Counted from the first letter of the stretch, positions 7,395 to 16,520 are shown. The stretch: 64,000 nucleotides of DNA from Streptomyces sclerotialus (GCF_040907265.1 NZ_JBFOHP010000002.1:5642001-5706000), one strand, 5' to 3'. The notes: a model not told the origin generated them from the sequence alone. Made by a program: numbers and translations.

Positions 7395-10300
7395 CTAGCC
7401 ATCAGACTGCTTGCCACCCGAACGAGTTGCCCCCGCGCCCGCCGCGGCCTTGACGCCCCCCGAACCGGAACCCTGCGACGAGCCTCCCTTACCGCCGCCG
7501 CTTCCGCCACCCGGCGTCTCGAACGACTCCAGCGCCTCCAGGACGTCCTGCACCCGCGAGATCTCGGTGTTGATGTCCTCCCGGCGGCGGACCAGCACCT
7601 CCAGCTCGCGCTTGCCGTCGTCCACGATCCGCTGGGCCTCCTGCTCGGCCTCGGTACGCAAGCTCTCGGCCTCCCGTACGGCCTGCGCCTTCTTCTGCTC
7701 CGCCTCCTTGATCAGCCCCTCGGCCTTCTTCACCGCCGCGATGCGGACCTTGCTGGCCTCGCTGCTCGCGTCGGACAGCATCTCCTTGGCCTTCTCCTCG
7801 GCCTCCGCCCGCTGCGCCTCGGCCTGCGCGAGGAGCTTGTCGACCCGCTCGCCCGCCGTCCTCAGCGCCTCGGCCGACTCCCGGCGCGCCCGCTCGTGCA
7901 GCTCCTCGACCTCGGCCTCGATACGGGCCCGCAGCTCCTCGGCGCGCTCCCGGATCGCGGTCGCGTCCCCGCGCGCCTCGCTGAGCAGCGTGTCGGCGTC
8001 CGTACGGGACTTCTCCACCCGCGCGTTGCCGTCGGCGGTGGCCTCCGCGACGATCCGCTCGGCCTCCTTGCGGGCCGCGCCGACCATCGTGTCGGCCTGT
8101 TCCTCGGCCGCGGTCGCCGCCTTCAGCGCCTCCTCCTGCGCCTTGGCGATCAGCTGGTCGGCCTGCTCGGCGGCGTCGGCGCGGCGCTTGGCGGCGTCCT
8201 TGCGCGCCTCGTCCAGCATGCGCTCGGCCTCCTCCAGCGCCTCGTTGCGGAACCGCTCGGCCTCGGCCTCGGCATCCGCCTTGACCTGGTCGGCCTCGGT
8301 ACGCGTGCGCTGGGCGTGCTGCTGCGCCGAGGTGACCGTCTCGGCGGCCTCGGCCCGCATCCGGTCGGCGTCCGCCGTCGCCTCGGCGAGCACCCGGTCC
8401 GCCTGCTCGCGGGCGTCGGCGCGGGTACGCTCCGCCTCCCGCTCCGCCGCGGCGGTGTTCTCCGCCGCCTCCGTACGCAGCCGCTCGGCCTCCGTACCGG
8501 CCTCGGAGATCAGGCTGTCGGCCTGCTCGGCGGCGTCCGCGCGGCGCTTGGCCGCGTCCTTGCGCGCCTCGTCAGCGGTCCGCTCGGCCTCCGCGCGGGC
8601 GTTCTCCAGGACCTCGGCGGCCTCCGCGCGCAGCCGCTCGGACTGCGCCGTGGCGTCCGCGACGATCCGTTCGGCCTGCTCGCCGGCCTCGGCCCGCAGC
8701 CGGTCGGCGGCCTCCTGGCCCTCCCGGATCGAACGGTCGGCGTCCGCCTGGGCCGACGAGGTCAGCTCGGTGGCCTCGTTGACGATCCGCTCGGCCTCCG
8801 TACGGGCCTCGGCGATCAGCCGGTCCGCCTGGTCGGCGGCATCGGACCGCATCCGGTTGGCGTCCTCGCGGGCCTCGGCACGGGCGCGCGCCGCGTCCTG
8901 CTCGGCGGCGGCCAGCGCGTCCGAGGCGTGGGTCCGCAGCTGCTGCGCCTTCTCGGTGGCGTCCGCGACCAGCTTCTCGGCCTGCGCGGTGGCCTCGCCC
9001 AGCAGCTCGTCCGCCTGCTCGGCGGCCTCGGTGCGGCGGCGGTTGGCCTCCTCGCGGGCCTCGTCCAGGGTGCTGTTCGCCTCGGCGCGCAGCCGTTCGG
9101 CCTCGGCAGCCGCCTCGGCCACCGTCCGGTCGGCCTCCTGCGTCGCCTCGCCCAGCAGTTCGTCGGCCTGCTCGGCGGCCTCGGCGCGGCGCTTGTTCGC
9201 GGCCTCGCGGGCCTCGTCCAGCGCGCTGTTCGCCTCCGCGCGCAGCCGCTCCGCCTCGGCGATCGCCTCCGAAACCGTGCGCTCGGCCAGCGACTTGGCG
9301 GCGTCGGCCTCGATCTGCGCCTCCTGCCGGACGCGGCCGGCGTCCTGCGAGGCGCGCTCGCGCTCGTCGTACGCGTCGGAGCGGACCCGGTCCGCCTCCT
9401 GCTGCGCCTCCTCCTTCGTCCGCGCGGCGGCGTGCTCGGCGGCGGACCGCAGCCCGGCGATCTCCTCCTCGGCCTGCTCGTGCAGCCCGGCGACCGCGTC
9501 CCGCACCTGCTGCGCGGTCTGCTCGGCGGTGGCGATCAGCTCCTCGGCGCGCCGGTCCGCCTCCTCCACCAGCCGCTCGGCCTCGGCCTGCGCCTCGGAG
9601 ACCCGCGCGCGGGCCGCGGCCAGCAGCTCCTCGCTCTGCTCGCGAGCGGCCGTACGCTCCTGGTGGGCCTCCTCGCGGGCCTCGCCCAGCTGCTGCTCGG
9701 CCTCCCGGCGGCGGCGGGCCGCCTCCTCCTGCGCGGCGGCCAGCGCCTCGGCGGCCTCCGCGCCCGTACGCTCGGCCGCGGCGGCGGCCTCCGCGCGCAC
9801 CCGGTCGGCGGTCTCCTGCGCGTCCGCCTTCAGCTGCTCGGCCTCGGCGGCCGCCTCGCTCCGCAGCCGGTTCGCGGCGGCCTCGGCCTCGGCGCGCGCC
9901 TCGGAGGCGTCCGAGGCGGCCTCGGCACGCAGCCGCTCGGCCTCCTCCTCGGCCTGCTGCTCCTTCTCGCGGCGGCGCTCGGCGGACTCCGCCTTCAGGC
10001 GGGCCGTCTCCTCCTGGGCCTCCTTGCGCAGCCGTTCGGCCTCCTCGCGGGCCTCGCGCAGCGCCGTCTCGGCCGCGGTGACCCGCTCCTCCGCCTCGGA
10101 GTGCAGTCGGTCCAGCTCCGCCTGGGCCAGCTCGCGGCGCTCGTCCGCGCTGCGCTCGGCCTCGGCCCGCAGCTCGGCGGCGGCCTCCTCGGCCTCGGTA
10201 CGGGTCGCCGCCGCGGCCTCCTCGGCGGCGGCGTGCAGGTCCTCGGCCTCCTGGCGGGCCTGCTCCAGCGCCTCCTCGGCCTGGGTGCGCAGCTGCGTGG

Positions 10301-11640
10301 CGCGCTCGGCGGCCTCGCTGCGCACCCGCTCGCTGTCGGCCGTCGCGCCCGAACGGGTCTCCTCGGCGTCCGACTTGGCCTTGGCCAGCAGCTCCTCGGC
10401 GGTGGCCGCGGCCTCCTCGATCTGCTGCACGGCCTCGCGGCGCGCCTCGCCGCGGATCCGCTCGCCCTCGTCGACCGCCTCGGCCCGCAGCTGCTCGGCC
10501 TCGCCGCGCAGCCGGCGCGCCTCCTCCTGCAGCTCGACGGTCTTGGCGCGGTACTCCTTGGTGTCGTCCTTGGCGGCACCCTTGAGGGCCTGCGCGGTCT
10601 CGTGCGCCTCCTCGCGCAGCCGGTCCGCCTCGGCCTCGGCCTCCTTGCGGATCCGCTCGGCCTCCTCGGCGGCGGCCTTCGTGGTGGCCTTGGCGTCCTC
10701 CGACGCCTTGCTGACCATCTCCTCGGCGGTCCGCGCGGCCTTCGCCAGCTGGGCTGCGGAGTCCTCGGCGGCCTTGGCGCGGGCCGCCTCCTGGGCCTCG
10801 GAGACCAGCCGTTCGGCCTCGGCCCTGGCGTCGGCGCGCAGCTGCTCGGCCTCGGCCTTGAGCGCCTCGGCCTCCTTGGTGGCCTCGCCGACCAGCCGGG
10901 CGATCTCCTGCTTGGCCGTACGGGTGCGCTGCTCGTTCTCCGACTCGGACGCGGACAGCCGCTTCGCGGCGTCGGCCTCCGCCTGTTCCACGAGCTTCTC
11001 GGCCTGGGCGCGTGCCTCGCGCAGCGCCGTGTCGGCCTCCTGCATCCGCTCCTCGGCGGCGCGGGTCAGCTCGGCGCTGCGGCGGCGGGCCTCCTCGGAC
11101 TCACCGGCCGTCGACGTACGCAGCTGCTCGGCCTGGTCGGTGGCCTCCTGGGCCTGCGCGGAGGCGGCGTTCAGCAGCCGCTCGGCGTCCGTACGGGCGC
11201 GGCGCAGGATCGCGTCGGCCTCCGCGCGGGCCTGCTCGGCCTCGGCGCCCAGCCGCTCGCGGGCCTGCTCGGCCAGCCGCTGGGCCTCGGCCCGGGCGTG
11301 CGCGAGCTGCTGCTCGGCCTCGGCTCTGGACTCGTCCATGAGCCGGCGGGCCTGGGCCTCCGTGCGGGCGCGCAGCTGCTCGGCCCAGGCGACGTTCTCG
11401 TTGACGTGGCTCTCGACGGTGGCCCGGCGCTCGTTGAGCTCCTCGTCCAGCCGGCGGCGGCGCTCGACCGCCTCGGTGTGCAGCTCCGCTTCCAGCCGCG
11501 ACTGGCGCTCGGCCTGCTCCTGGAGGAGGCGCTGCGTCTGGGCCCGCGCCTCGCGCAGCTCGCGCTCGGCGTCCGCGCGCAGCTGGTCCGCCTGGATCTG
11601 GGCGTTGCGCAGCAGCTGTTCGGCCTGGGCACTGACGTTG
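7395..11640 (-). repeat. Internal repeat array of scy
   Basis: The DNA coding the Scy rod repeats itself at nucleotide level. For example, the blocks near 8155-8230 and 8511-8580 both encode KDAAKRRADAAEQADxLI with only a few base differences; blocks near 9000 and 9160 both encode AAEQADELLGEAT. Such near-identical blocks favour unequal recombination and length change. Confidence 0.8.
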
Positions 11641-11825
11641 TCGTACGCAGGCCGCGTCATGAGGGTACGGCGTGCCTCGTGAAGCTTGGCACGCAGAACT
11701 TCGACCTGATAGCCGAGGTCGTCGGCATGCTGGACGGCCTTGTCCCGCTCCGTCTTCAGCCGCTCCATCTCGGCCTCGAACTGCGAGAGGTGATCGTCAG
11801 CCTCGTAGCGGTCGTTGCCCCGCAC
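7395..11825 (-). CDS. scy: Scy, giant coiled-coil polarity organiser
   Basis: 1476 residues, over 90% of them coiled coil. The first ~80 residues form a conventional heptad segment (FEAEMERLKTERDKAVQHAD). Then comes a very long run rich in Ala, Glu, Arg and Gln built from variants of ADAAEQADxLIxEA and EAERLRxEA, consistent with the 51-residue repeat described for this family. A Gly/Ser-rich, non-coiled tail ends the protein (GGGSGGGKGGSS, then GATRSGGKQSDG). In S. coelicolor Scy gathers DivIVA, FilP and other partners at new tips. This copy is roughly 150 residues longer than the S. coelicolor protein as I remember it, about three repeat units. Confidence 0.93.
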   Translation of the reverse strand: MRGNDRYEADDHLSQFEAEMERLKTERDKAVQHADDLGYQVEVLRAKLHEARRTLMTRPAYDNVSAQAEQLLRNAQIQADQLRADAERELREARAQTQRLLQEQAERQSRLEAELHTEAVERRRRLDEELNERRATVESHVNENVAWAEQLRARTEAQARRLMDESRAEAEQQLAHARAEAQRLAEQARERLGAEAEQARAEADAILRRARTDAERLLNAASAQAQEATDQAEQLRTSTAGESEEARRRSAELTRAAEERMQEADTALREARAQAEKLVEQAEADAAKRLSASESENEQRTRTAKQEIARLVGEATKEAEALKAEAEQLRADARAEAERLVSEAQEAARAKAAEDSAAQLAKAARTAEEMVSKASEDAKATTKAAAEEAERIRKEAEAEADRLREEAHETAQALKGAAKDDTKEYRAKTVELQEEARRLRGEAEQLRAEAVDEGERIRGEARREAVQQIEEAAATAEELLAKAKSDAEETRSGATADSERVRSEAAERATQLRTQAEEALEQARQEAEDLHAAAEEAAAATRTEAEEAAAELRAEAERSADERRELAQAELDRLHSEAEERVTAAETALREAREEAERLRKEAQEETARLKAESAERRREKEQQAEEEAERLRAEAASDASEARAEAEAAANRLRSEAAAEAEQLKADAQETADRVRAEAAAAAERTGAEAAEALAAAQEEAARRRREAEQQLGEAREEAHQERTAAREQSEELLAAARARVSEAQAEAERLVEEADRRAEELIATAEQTAQQVRDAVAGLHEQAEEEIAGLRSAAEHAAARTKEEAQQEADRVRSDAYDERERASQDAGRVRQEAQIEADAAKSLAERTVSEAIAEAERLRAEANSALDEAREAANKRRAEAAEQADELLGEATQEADRTVAEAAAEAERLRAEANSTLDEAREEANRRRTEAAEQADELLGEATAQAEKLVADATEKAQQLRTHASDALAAAEQDAARARAEAREDANRMRSDAADQADRLIAEARTEAERIVNEATELTSSAQADADRSIREGQEAADRLRAEAGEQAERIVADATAQSERLRAEAAEVLENARAEAERTADEARKDAAKRRADAAEQADSLISEAGTEAERLRTEAAENTAAAEREAERTRADAREQADRVLAEATADADRMRAEAAETVTSAQQHAQRTRTEADQVKADAEAEAERFRNEALEEAERMLDEARKDAAKRRADAAEQADQLIAKAQEEALKAATAAEEQADTMVGAARKEAERIVAEATADGNARVEKSRTDADTLLSEARGDATAIRERAEELRARIEAEVEELHERARRESAEALRTAGERVDKLLAQAEAQRAEAEEKAKEMLSDASSEASKVRIAAVKKAEGLIKEAEQKKAQAVREAESLRTEAEQEAQRIVDDGKRELEVLVRRREDINTEISRVQDVLEALESFETPGGGSGGGKGGSSQGSGSGGVKAAAGAGATRSGGKQSDG

Positions 11826-11961
11826 TGCGCGGTCCCATCCGTCCCCTGGTCATGGTGGCGGCCGGCTCCGTCGTGCGTGGAGCTGACCCTTCCGAAGAAA
11901 TGGTGTCAGATCATCGGCGGAGATTGGACCGAGCCCCGATCCGGACCCCGGCCGAAGCAGC

Positions 11962-11991
11962 ACTCTACCGGCCGGGGAACGTGAAGGTCAG
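11962..11991 (-). promoter_or_regulatory. Candidate scy promoter
   Basis: Read on the minus strand, CTGACC and TAGAGT are 18 bp apart, about 137 bases upstream of the scy start codon. This is the best match to a housekeeping promoter in the 162-bp gap between scy and the epimerase gene, and it overlaps the 3' end of the latter. Confidence 0.35.
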
Positions 11992-12416
11992 TGCTCCTGG
12001 GAGGCCGTGACCAGTTCGGTCAGCACACCGTGGCAGTCCTTGGGGTGCAGGAAGGTGATCCGGGAGCCCATCGAACCCCGGCGCGGCTCGTCGTAGAGGA
12101 CCCGTACGCCCTTCTCCCGGATGTCAGCAGCATCACCGTCCACATCCGCCGTGCCGAAGGCGATGTGGTGCACCCCCTCACCGTTCTTCGCCAGCCACTT
12201 GCCCACGGCTGAATCCTCCCGGGTCGGTTCCAGCAGCTGGAGGTACGAAGAGCCGCCGTCCGACGTATCGTTGATCTTGAGCATGGCCTCGCGCACGCCC
12301 TGCTCCTCGTTGATCTCCTCGTGGAAGACCTCGAACCCGTACGTCGCCCGGTAGAACTCGACGGTCGCGTCGAGGTCATGACAGGCGATCCCGATGTGGT
12401 CGATTCGCGTCAGCAT
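11988..12416 (-). CDS. mce: Methylmalonyl-CoA epimerase
   Basis: 142 residues from the ATG at 12416 with GGAGAA directly upstream; longer in-frame extensions lack conservation. It is a single-chain vicinal-oxygen-chelate (glyoxalase-fold) protein. The metal ligands are visible: His7 in IDHIGIA, His83/84 in GVHHIAF and Glu134 near the C-terminus (VLTELV). It interconverts the (2R) and (2S) forms of methylmalonyl-CoA, linking propionyl-CoA carboxylation to the B12-dependent mutase. It is divergent from the thiolase gene; MeaB, which protects mutases, is encoded two genes away. Confidence 0.93.
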   Translation of the reverse strand: MLTRIDHIGIACHDLDATVEFYRATYGFEVFHEEINEEQGVREAMLKINDTSDGGSSYLQLLEPTREDSAVGKWLAKNGEGVHHIAFGTADVDGDAADIREKGVRVLYDEPRRGSMGSRITFLHPKDCHGVLTELVTASQEH

Positions 12417-12552
12417 TTCTCCAGTGCACCGCTCGCACGCATGATTACGCAACGTGCGCGCGATCACATCCACAGCCCGGTGACCCGGCCGGTACCGCTC
12501 AGTACATTGAGATAAACCCTCGTTAACTTCCCTGCACAGGAAGGCCGCGCTG

Positions 12553-13758
12553 ATGTCCTCATCGAACGGCAGCACCACCTCCGTGATCGTCGCGGGGGCC
12601 CGCACTCCCATGGGGCGCCTGCTGGGCTCCCTGAAGTCCTTCTCCGGCGCGGACCTGGGCGGTTTCGCCATCAAGGCCGCGCTGGACCGGGCCGGCATCG
12701 GCGGCGACCAGGTGCAGTACGTGATCATGGGCCAGGTCCTCCAGGCCGGCGCGGGCCAGATCCCCGCCCGCCAGGCGGCCGTGAAGGCCGGCATCCCGAT
12801 GAACGTCCCGGCCCTGACCGTCAACAAGGTCTGCCTCTCCGGCCTGGACGCCATCGCGCTGGCCGACCAGCTCATCCGCGCGGGCGAGTTCGACGTGATC
12901 GTGGCCGGCGGCCAGGAGTCGATGACCAACGCCCCGCACCTCCTCCCGAAGTCCCGCGGCGGCTACAAGTACGGCTCCGTGGAGATGCTGGACGCCATGG
13001 CGCACGACGGGCTCACCGACGCCTTCGACGACGTCGCGATGGGCGAGTCCACCGAGAAGCACAACGCCCGCCTCGGCATCGGGCGCGCGGAGCAGGACGA
13101 GATCGCGGCCCGCTCCCACCAGCGCGCCGCAGCGGCCCAGAAGAACGGCCTCTTCGAGGCGGAGATCACCCCCGTGGAGATCCCGCAGCGCAAGGGCGAG
13201 CCGGTCGTCTTCAGCCAGGACGAGGGCATCCGCGGCGAGACCACGGCCGAGTCGCTGGGCAAGCTGCGCCCCGCGTTCGCCAAGGACGGCACCATCACCG
13301 CCGGCTCCGCCTCGCAGATCTCCGACGGCGCCGCCGCCGTGGTCGTGATGAGCAAGGCCAAGGCCCAGGAGCTGGGCCTGGAGTGGATCGCGGAGATCGG
13401 CGCGCACGGCAACGTCGCGGGCCCGGACAACTCCCTGCAGTCCCAGCCCAGCAACGCGATCAACCACGCCCTCGGCAAGGAGGGACTGACGGTCGCGGAT
13501 CTCGACCTCATCGAGATCAACGAGGCGTTCGCCGCGGTCGCCGTGCAGTCCATGAAGGACCTCGGCGTGTCCCCGGAAAAGGTGAACGTCAACGGCGGCG
13601 CCATCGCGCTCGGCCACCCGATCGGCATGTCCGGCGCCCGTATCGTCCTGCATCTCGCGCTGGAACTGCGGCGGCGCGGCGGCGGCGTGGGCGCCGCGGC
13701 CCTGTGCGGCGGTGGCGGCCAGGGTGACGCGCTGATCGTGAAGGTGCCCGGCAAGTGA
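12553..13758 (+). CDS. Acetyl-CoA C-acetyltransferase (thiolase)
   Basis: 401 residues. The acyl-carrying Cys94 lies in NKVCLSG, the catalytic His355 in [16 protein letters not shown] and the second Cys385 in [12 protein letters not shown], so all thiolase II residues are present. The family condenses two acetyl-CoA to acetoacetyl-CoA or runs in reverse during degradation. In Streptomyces the product feeds the ethylmalonyl-CoA pathway and butyryl-CoA formation, matching the mutase genes nearby. The gene is separated from mce by a 136-bp divergent region that is A+T-rich near 12500-12530. Confidence 0.93.
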   Translation: MSSSNGSTTSVIVAGARTPMGRLLGSLKSFSGADLGGFAIKAALDRAGIGGDQVQYVIMGQVLQAGAGQIPARQAAVKAGIPMNVPALTVNKVCLSGLDAIALADQLIRAGEFDVIVAGGQESMTNAPHLLPKSRGGYKYGSVEMLDAMAHDGLTDAFDDVAMGESTEKHNARLGIGRAEQDEIAARSHQRAAAAQKNGLFEAEITPVEIPQRKGEPVVFSQDEGIRGETTAESLGKLRPAFAKDGTITAGSASQISDGAAAVVVMSKAKAQELGLEWIAEIGAHGNVAGPDNSLQSQPSNAINHALGKEGLTVADLDLIEINEAFAAVAVQSMKDLGVSPEKVNVNGGAIALGHPIGMSGARIVLHLALELRRRGGGVGAAALCGGGGQGDALIVKVPGK

Positions 13759-13775
13759 CCCGACCGGGCACGTGA

Positions 13776-13807
13776 GGGTACGGGTGTCCGCCGGGGCACC
13801 CGTACCC
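13776..13807 (+). terminator. Hairpin between thiolase gene and meaB
   Basis: GGGTACGGGTG at 13776-13786 pairs perfectly with CACCCGTACCC at 13797-13807 around a 10-base loop. No T-run follows, as is usual in these genomes. It may reduce read-through into meaB 48 bases later. Confidence 0.55.
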
Positions 13808-13854
13808 CGGCCCGTACGTACATCCCGCAGGGACCGAGAACGGAGCGGTGAGCA

Positions 13855-14814
13855 ATGGCAGATGTCCCCACCCTGGTCGCCCAGGCCCGGGAGGGCCGGC
13901 CGCGTGCGGTGGCCCGGCTGATCTCGCTGGTGGAGGGCGCCTCGCCGCAGCTGCGCGAGGTGATGGCGGCGCTGGCCCCGCTGACGGGCCGGGCGTACGT
14001 CGTGGGCCTCACCGGCTCCCCGGGCGTGGGCAAGTCGACGTCGACCTCGGCGCTGGTCACCGCGTACCGGAAGACGGGCAGGCGGGTGGGCGTCCTCGCC
14101 GTCGACCCGTCCTCGCCGTTCTCCGGCGGCGCCCTGCTCGGCGACCGGGTCCGGATGAGCGAGCACGCCTCCGACCCCGGCGTCTACATCCGCTCCATGG
14201 CCACCCGCGGCCACCTCGGCGGCCTCGCCTGGGCGGCGCCGCAGGCCATCCGCGTGCTGGACGCGGCGGGCTGCGACGTGATCCTCGTGGAGACCGTGGG
14301 CGTGGGCCAGTCCGAGGTGGAGATCGCCTCGCAGGCCGACACCAGCATGGTCCTGCTCGCGCCGGGCATGGGCGACGGCATCCAGGCCGCCAAGGCGGGC
14401 ATCCTGGAGATCGGCGACGTCTACGTCGTCAACAAGGCCGACCGGGACGGCGCCGACGCGACGGCCCGGGAACTGAACCACATGCTGGGCCTGGGGGAGT
14501 CCCGGGCGCCGGGCGACTGGCGGCCGCCCATCGTGAAGACCGTCGCGGCCCGCGGCGAGGGCGTCGACGAGGTCGTGGAGGCGCTGGAGAAGCACCGCGC
14601 CTGGATGGACGAGCACGGCGTGCTCGCCGAGCGGCGGGCGGCACGGGCCGCCCGCGAGGTCGAGACGATCGCCGTCACGGCCCTCCGGGAGCGCATCGGC
14701 GACCTGCACGGCGACCGCCGGCTGGGCGCCCTGGCCGAGCGCATCGTGGCCGGCACGCTCGACCCGTACACCGCCGCCGACGAGCTGGTGGCGGGCCTGA
14801 CGGAGCAGGCGTGA
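13855..14814 (+). CDS. meaB: MeaB, G-protein chaperone of B12-dependent mutases
   Basis: 319 residues. Walker A GSPGVGKS is at 54-61, the DPSSPFSGGALLGDR switch region near 84-98, ETVGVGQSE near 146-154 and the guanine-specifying NKAD at 193-196, all characteristic of the MeaB/ArgK family. These GTPases gate cofactor loading and protect methylmalonyl- and isobutyryl-CoA mutases from inactivation. The C-terminal helical arm mediates dimerisation. The mutase partner encoded in this window is IcmA at 23.7 kb. The sequence GGAGCGGTGAGC precedes the ATG. Older annotations of the family as arginine kinase (ArgK) are incorrect. Confidence 0.93.
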   Translation: MADVPTLVAQAREGRPRAVARLISLVEGASPQLREVMAALAPLTGRAYVVGLTGSPGVGKSTSTSALVTAYRKTGRRVGVLAVDPSSPFSGGALLGDRVRMSEHASDPGVYIRSMATRGHLGGLAWAAPQAIRVLDAAGCDVILVETVGVGQSEVEIASQADTSMVLLAPGMGDGIQAAKAGILEIGDVYVVNKADRDGADATARELNHMLGLGESRAPGDWRPPIVKTVAARGEGVDEVVEALEKHRAWMDEHGVLAERRAARAAREVETIAVTALRERIGDLHGDRRLGALAERIVAGTLDPYTAADELVAGLTEQA

Positions 14815-14868
14815 GGGCGCAGTCGTGAGGGCGCAGGCGTGACGGCACCGGGCTGACGCGGAAGTGGG

Positions 14869-14901
14869 CGGCCGGCTCCCCGGGGGGCGGGGAGCCGGCC
14901 G
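14869..14901. terminator. Bidirectional terminator hairpin
   Basis: A 14-bp G+C-rich stem (CGGCCGGCTCCCCG pairing with CGGGGAGCCGGCCG) with a 5-base loop lies between the convergent meaB and PepSY genes. Just before it, GTGAGGGCGCAG-type sequence is repeated in tandem at about 14812-14840. Confidence 0.7.
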
Positions 14902-14942
14902 GCCTGGCTGGCGGCGGGGGGCGCCGCCGGTCTCAGGGACGG

Positions 14943-15656
14943 TCAGTCCTCGTCACCGTCGTGGTCGTCGGCACCGTCGTGGTCGTGGTCATGGTCGCCG
15001 TCGTGGTCGTCCGAGTGCGCCTGGCCGACGGCGCCGCTCTTCGGGTCGACGGTCACGTGGTGCTCGGCGCCGTCCTCGGTGACCGTCTCGGCCTCCCAGG
15101 CGAGCTTCTTGCCGTGGTCGGGGCCGTCCAGCTCCACCGACACGACCGTGCCGTGCGCGGCGGCCTTCTCAGCGGCCTGAGCGATGTCGACGGAGGCGTC
15201 GTTCAGCACGGAGCGGACCTTGTCCTTGCCCTCGTCGCCGTCGTCGTCCTGGTCGACGTGCCGGTCGCGCACCTCGGCCTTGTCGGCGCCGACGGTGATG
15301 TCGTGCCACTTGCCGTCCTTGCCCAGCACGTTCACGTCCCAGGCGACACCGGACTCGTCGTCGTCCAGGTCGACCTCGGTGACCGTCCCCGGCACGGCCT
15401 TCAGCGCGGCGGCAGCGGCCTGCCGCGCGGTGACCGAGGCGGACCGCGCCTCACGGGCGTCGTCGCCGTCGCCGTCGTCGTCCTGCCCCTGCGCATTCTC
15501 GTCCGACGCCACGCCGCCGGCCTGCTGACCCTGCGCCGGCGAGGAGTTCGACGCCGTTGCCGTCCCGTCCTCGTTGCCGATCGCGACAGCGGTCGCGGTG
15601 CCGCCGGCGATCAGGGCGGCCGCGGCGACGGTGGCGATGACGACATTGCGCTTCAT
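14943..15656 (-). CDS. Secreted PepSY-domain protein with Asp/His-rich tail
   Basis: 237 residues from the ATG at 15656, which has GGAGG 8 bases upstream. A signal peptide (MKRNVVIATVAAAALIAGG) is followed by a linker, then two PepSY-like units at roughly 75-135 and 145-205: helix AARQAAAAAL or IAQAAEKAA, then a beta stretch ending near GKDGKWHDITV or TEDGAEHHVTV. The last ~30 residues are almost only Asp, His and Gly, a likely metal-binding tail. The gene is divergent from a two-component system, a common pairing in which the PepSY protein is the regulated target or a ligand-sensing partner. Its ligand is unknown. Confidence 0.85.
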   Translation of the reverse strand: MKRNVVIATVAAAALIAGGTATAVAIGNEDGTATASNSSPAQGQQAGGVASDENAQGQDDDGDGDDAREARSASVTARQAAAAALKAVPGTVTEVDLDDDESGVAWDVNVLGKDGKWHDITVGADKAEVRDRHVDQDDDGDEGKDKVRSVLNDASVDIAQAAEKAAAHGTVVSVELDGPDHGKKLAWEAETVTEDGAEHHVTVDPKSGAVGQAHSDDHDGDHDHDHDGADDHDGDED

Positions 15657-15690
15657 TGAGAAGCCTCCAAAGCAGTAGTTGTCCGGCAGG

Positions 15691-15749
15691 ATCACCCGGG
15701 GGCCGGGGGGTCTCCCCGGAGGGGGCCGGGGTACGGCCCCCGGGGTGAT
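15691..15749 (-). promoter_or_regulatory. Large structured leader upstream of the PepSY gene
   Basis: ATCACCCGGGGGCCG (15691-15705) can pair with CGGCCCCCGGGGTGAT (15734-15749) with a single bulge, enclosing a smaller CCGGGG/CCCCGG hairpin. The element sits between the operator repeats and the ribosome site of the PepSY gene, so it would be part of its 5' untranslated RNA. Confidence 0.5.
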
Positions 15750-15771
15750 GCCTTCACCCTGCCGATCCGTT

Positions 15772-15835
15772 CCTGAAGCCACCCTGAAGGAGCCTGAAGA
15801 CGTCTTCAGGAACCGAGCCTGAAGCGGCCTTCAGC
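15772..15835. promoter_or_regulatory. Heptamer repeat operator for the adjacent response regulator (candidate)
   Basis: CCTGAAG occurs at 15772, 15783, 15793 and 15818. CTTCAGG, its inverse, is at 15804-15810, and CCTTCAG ends near 15834. The first copies are spaced 11 and 10 bp apart, one helical turn, as for OmpR/PhoB-type operators. Copies at 15793 and 15804 form a perfect 18-bp palindrome, CCTGAAGACGTCTTCAGG. The array lies in the divergent region next to the regulator start at 15858, suggesting autoregulation and control of the PepSY gene. Confidence 0.7.
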
Positions 15836-15857
15836 AAGGCGATGGCACCCTGGTCGC

Positions 15858-16520
15858 ATGCGCCTGTTGATCGTGGAGGACGAGAAGCGGCTGGCCCGTT
15901 CCCTCGCCGCCGGCCTGACCGCCGAGGGATACGCCGTGGACGTCGTGCACGACGGCCTGGAGGGCCTGCACATGGCGAGCGAGGGCAGCTACGACCTGCT
16001 CGTCCTGGACATCATGCTGCCCGGCATGAACGGCTACCGCGTCTGCGGTGCCCTGCGGGCCGCCGGCAACGACGTGCCCATCCTCATGCTCACCGCCAAG
16101 GACGGCGAGTACGACGAGGCCGAGGGCCTGGACACCGGTGCCGACGACTACCTCACCAAGCCCTTCAGCTACGTCGTGCTGGTCGCCCGGGTGAAGGCCC
16201 TGCTGCGCCGCCGCGGCCGCACCGCGCTGCCCGTGCTGACCGTCGGCCCCCTCACCATCGACCAGGGCGCCCGTACCGTACGGCGCGCGGACGAGGACGT
16301 GCCGCTGACCACCAAGGAGTTCGCGGTACTGGAACAGCTCGCGCTGCGCGCCGGCGACGTGGTCTCCAAGACCGACATCCTGGAGCACGTCTGGGACTTC
16401 GCCTACGAGGGCGACCCGAACATCGTCGAGGTGTACGTGAGCGCGCTGCGCCGCAAGCTCGGCGCGGGCACGATCCAGACCGTACGCGGCGCGGGTTACC
16501 GGATGGTGCCCGGTGCTTAA
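15858..16520 (+). CDS. OmpR-family response regulator
   Basis: 220 residues. The receiver domain has the acidic pocket at residues 7-9 (VEDEK), phospho-acceptor Asp51 (LVLDIMLPG), Thr79 (MLTA) and Lys101 (TKPF). The C-terminal winged helix contains PLTTKEFAVLEQLALRAGDVVSKTDILEHVWD and VRGAGYRM. It overlaps the kinase gene by 8 bp, so regulator and kinase are co-translated. It probably binds the heptamer array immediately upstream. Distinct from the second regulator at 28 kb. Confidence 0.92.
   Translation: MRLLIVEDEKRLARSLAAGLTAEGYAVDVVHDGLEGLHMASEGSYDLLVLDIMLPGMNGYRVCGALRAAGNDVPILMLTAKDGEYDEAEGLDTGADDYLTKPFSYVVLVARVKALLRRRGRTALPVLTVGPLTIDQGARTVRRADEDVPLTTKEFAVLEQLALRAGDVVSKTDILEHVWDFAYEGDPNIVEVYVSALRRKLGAGTIQTVRGAGYRMVPGA

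Noticed and set aside
7368..11984. A 1538-codon open frame on the plus strand opposite scy, Leu/Gly-rich, and another of 1423 codons in a second frame
   Set aside because: They mirror the codon use of scy (GAG, GCC, CGG read backwards give Leu, Gly and Arg), have no ribosome site or family resemblance, and scy explains the DNA fully.
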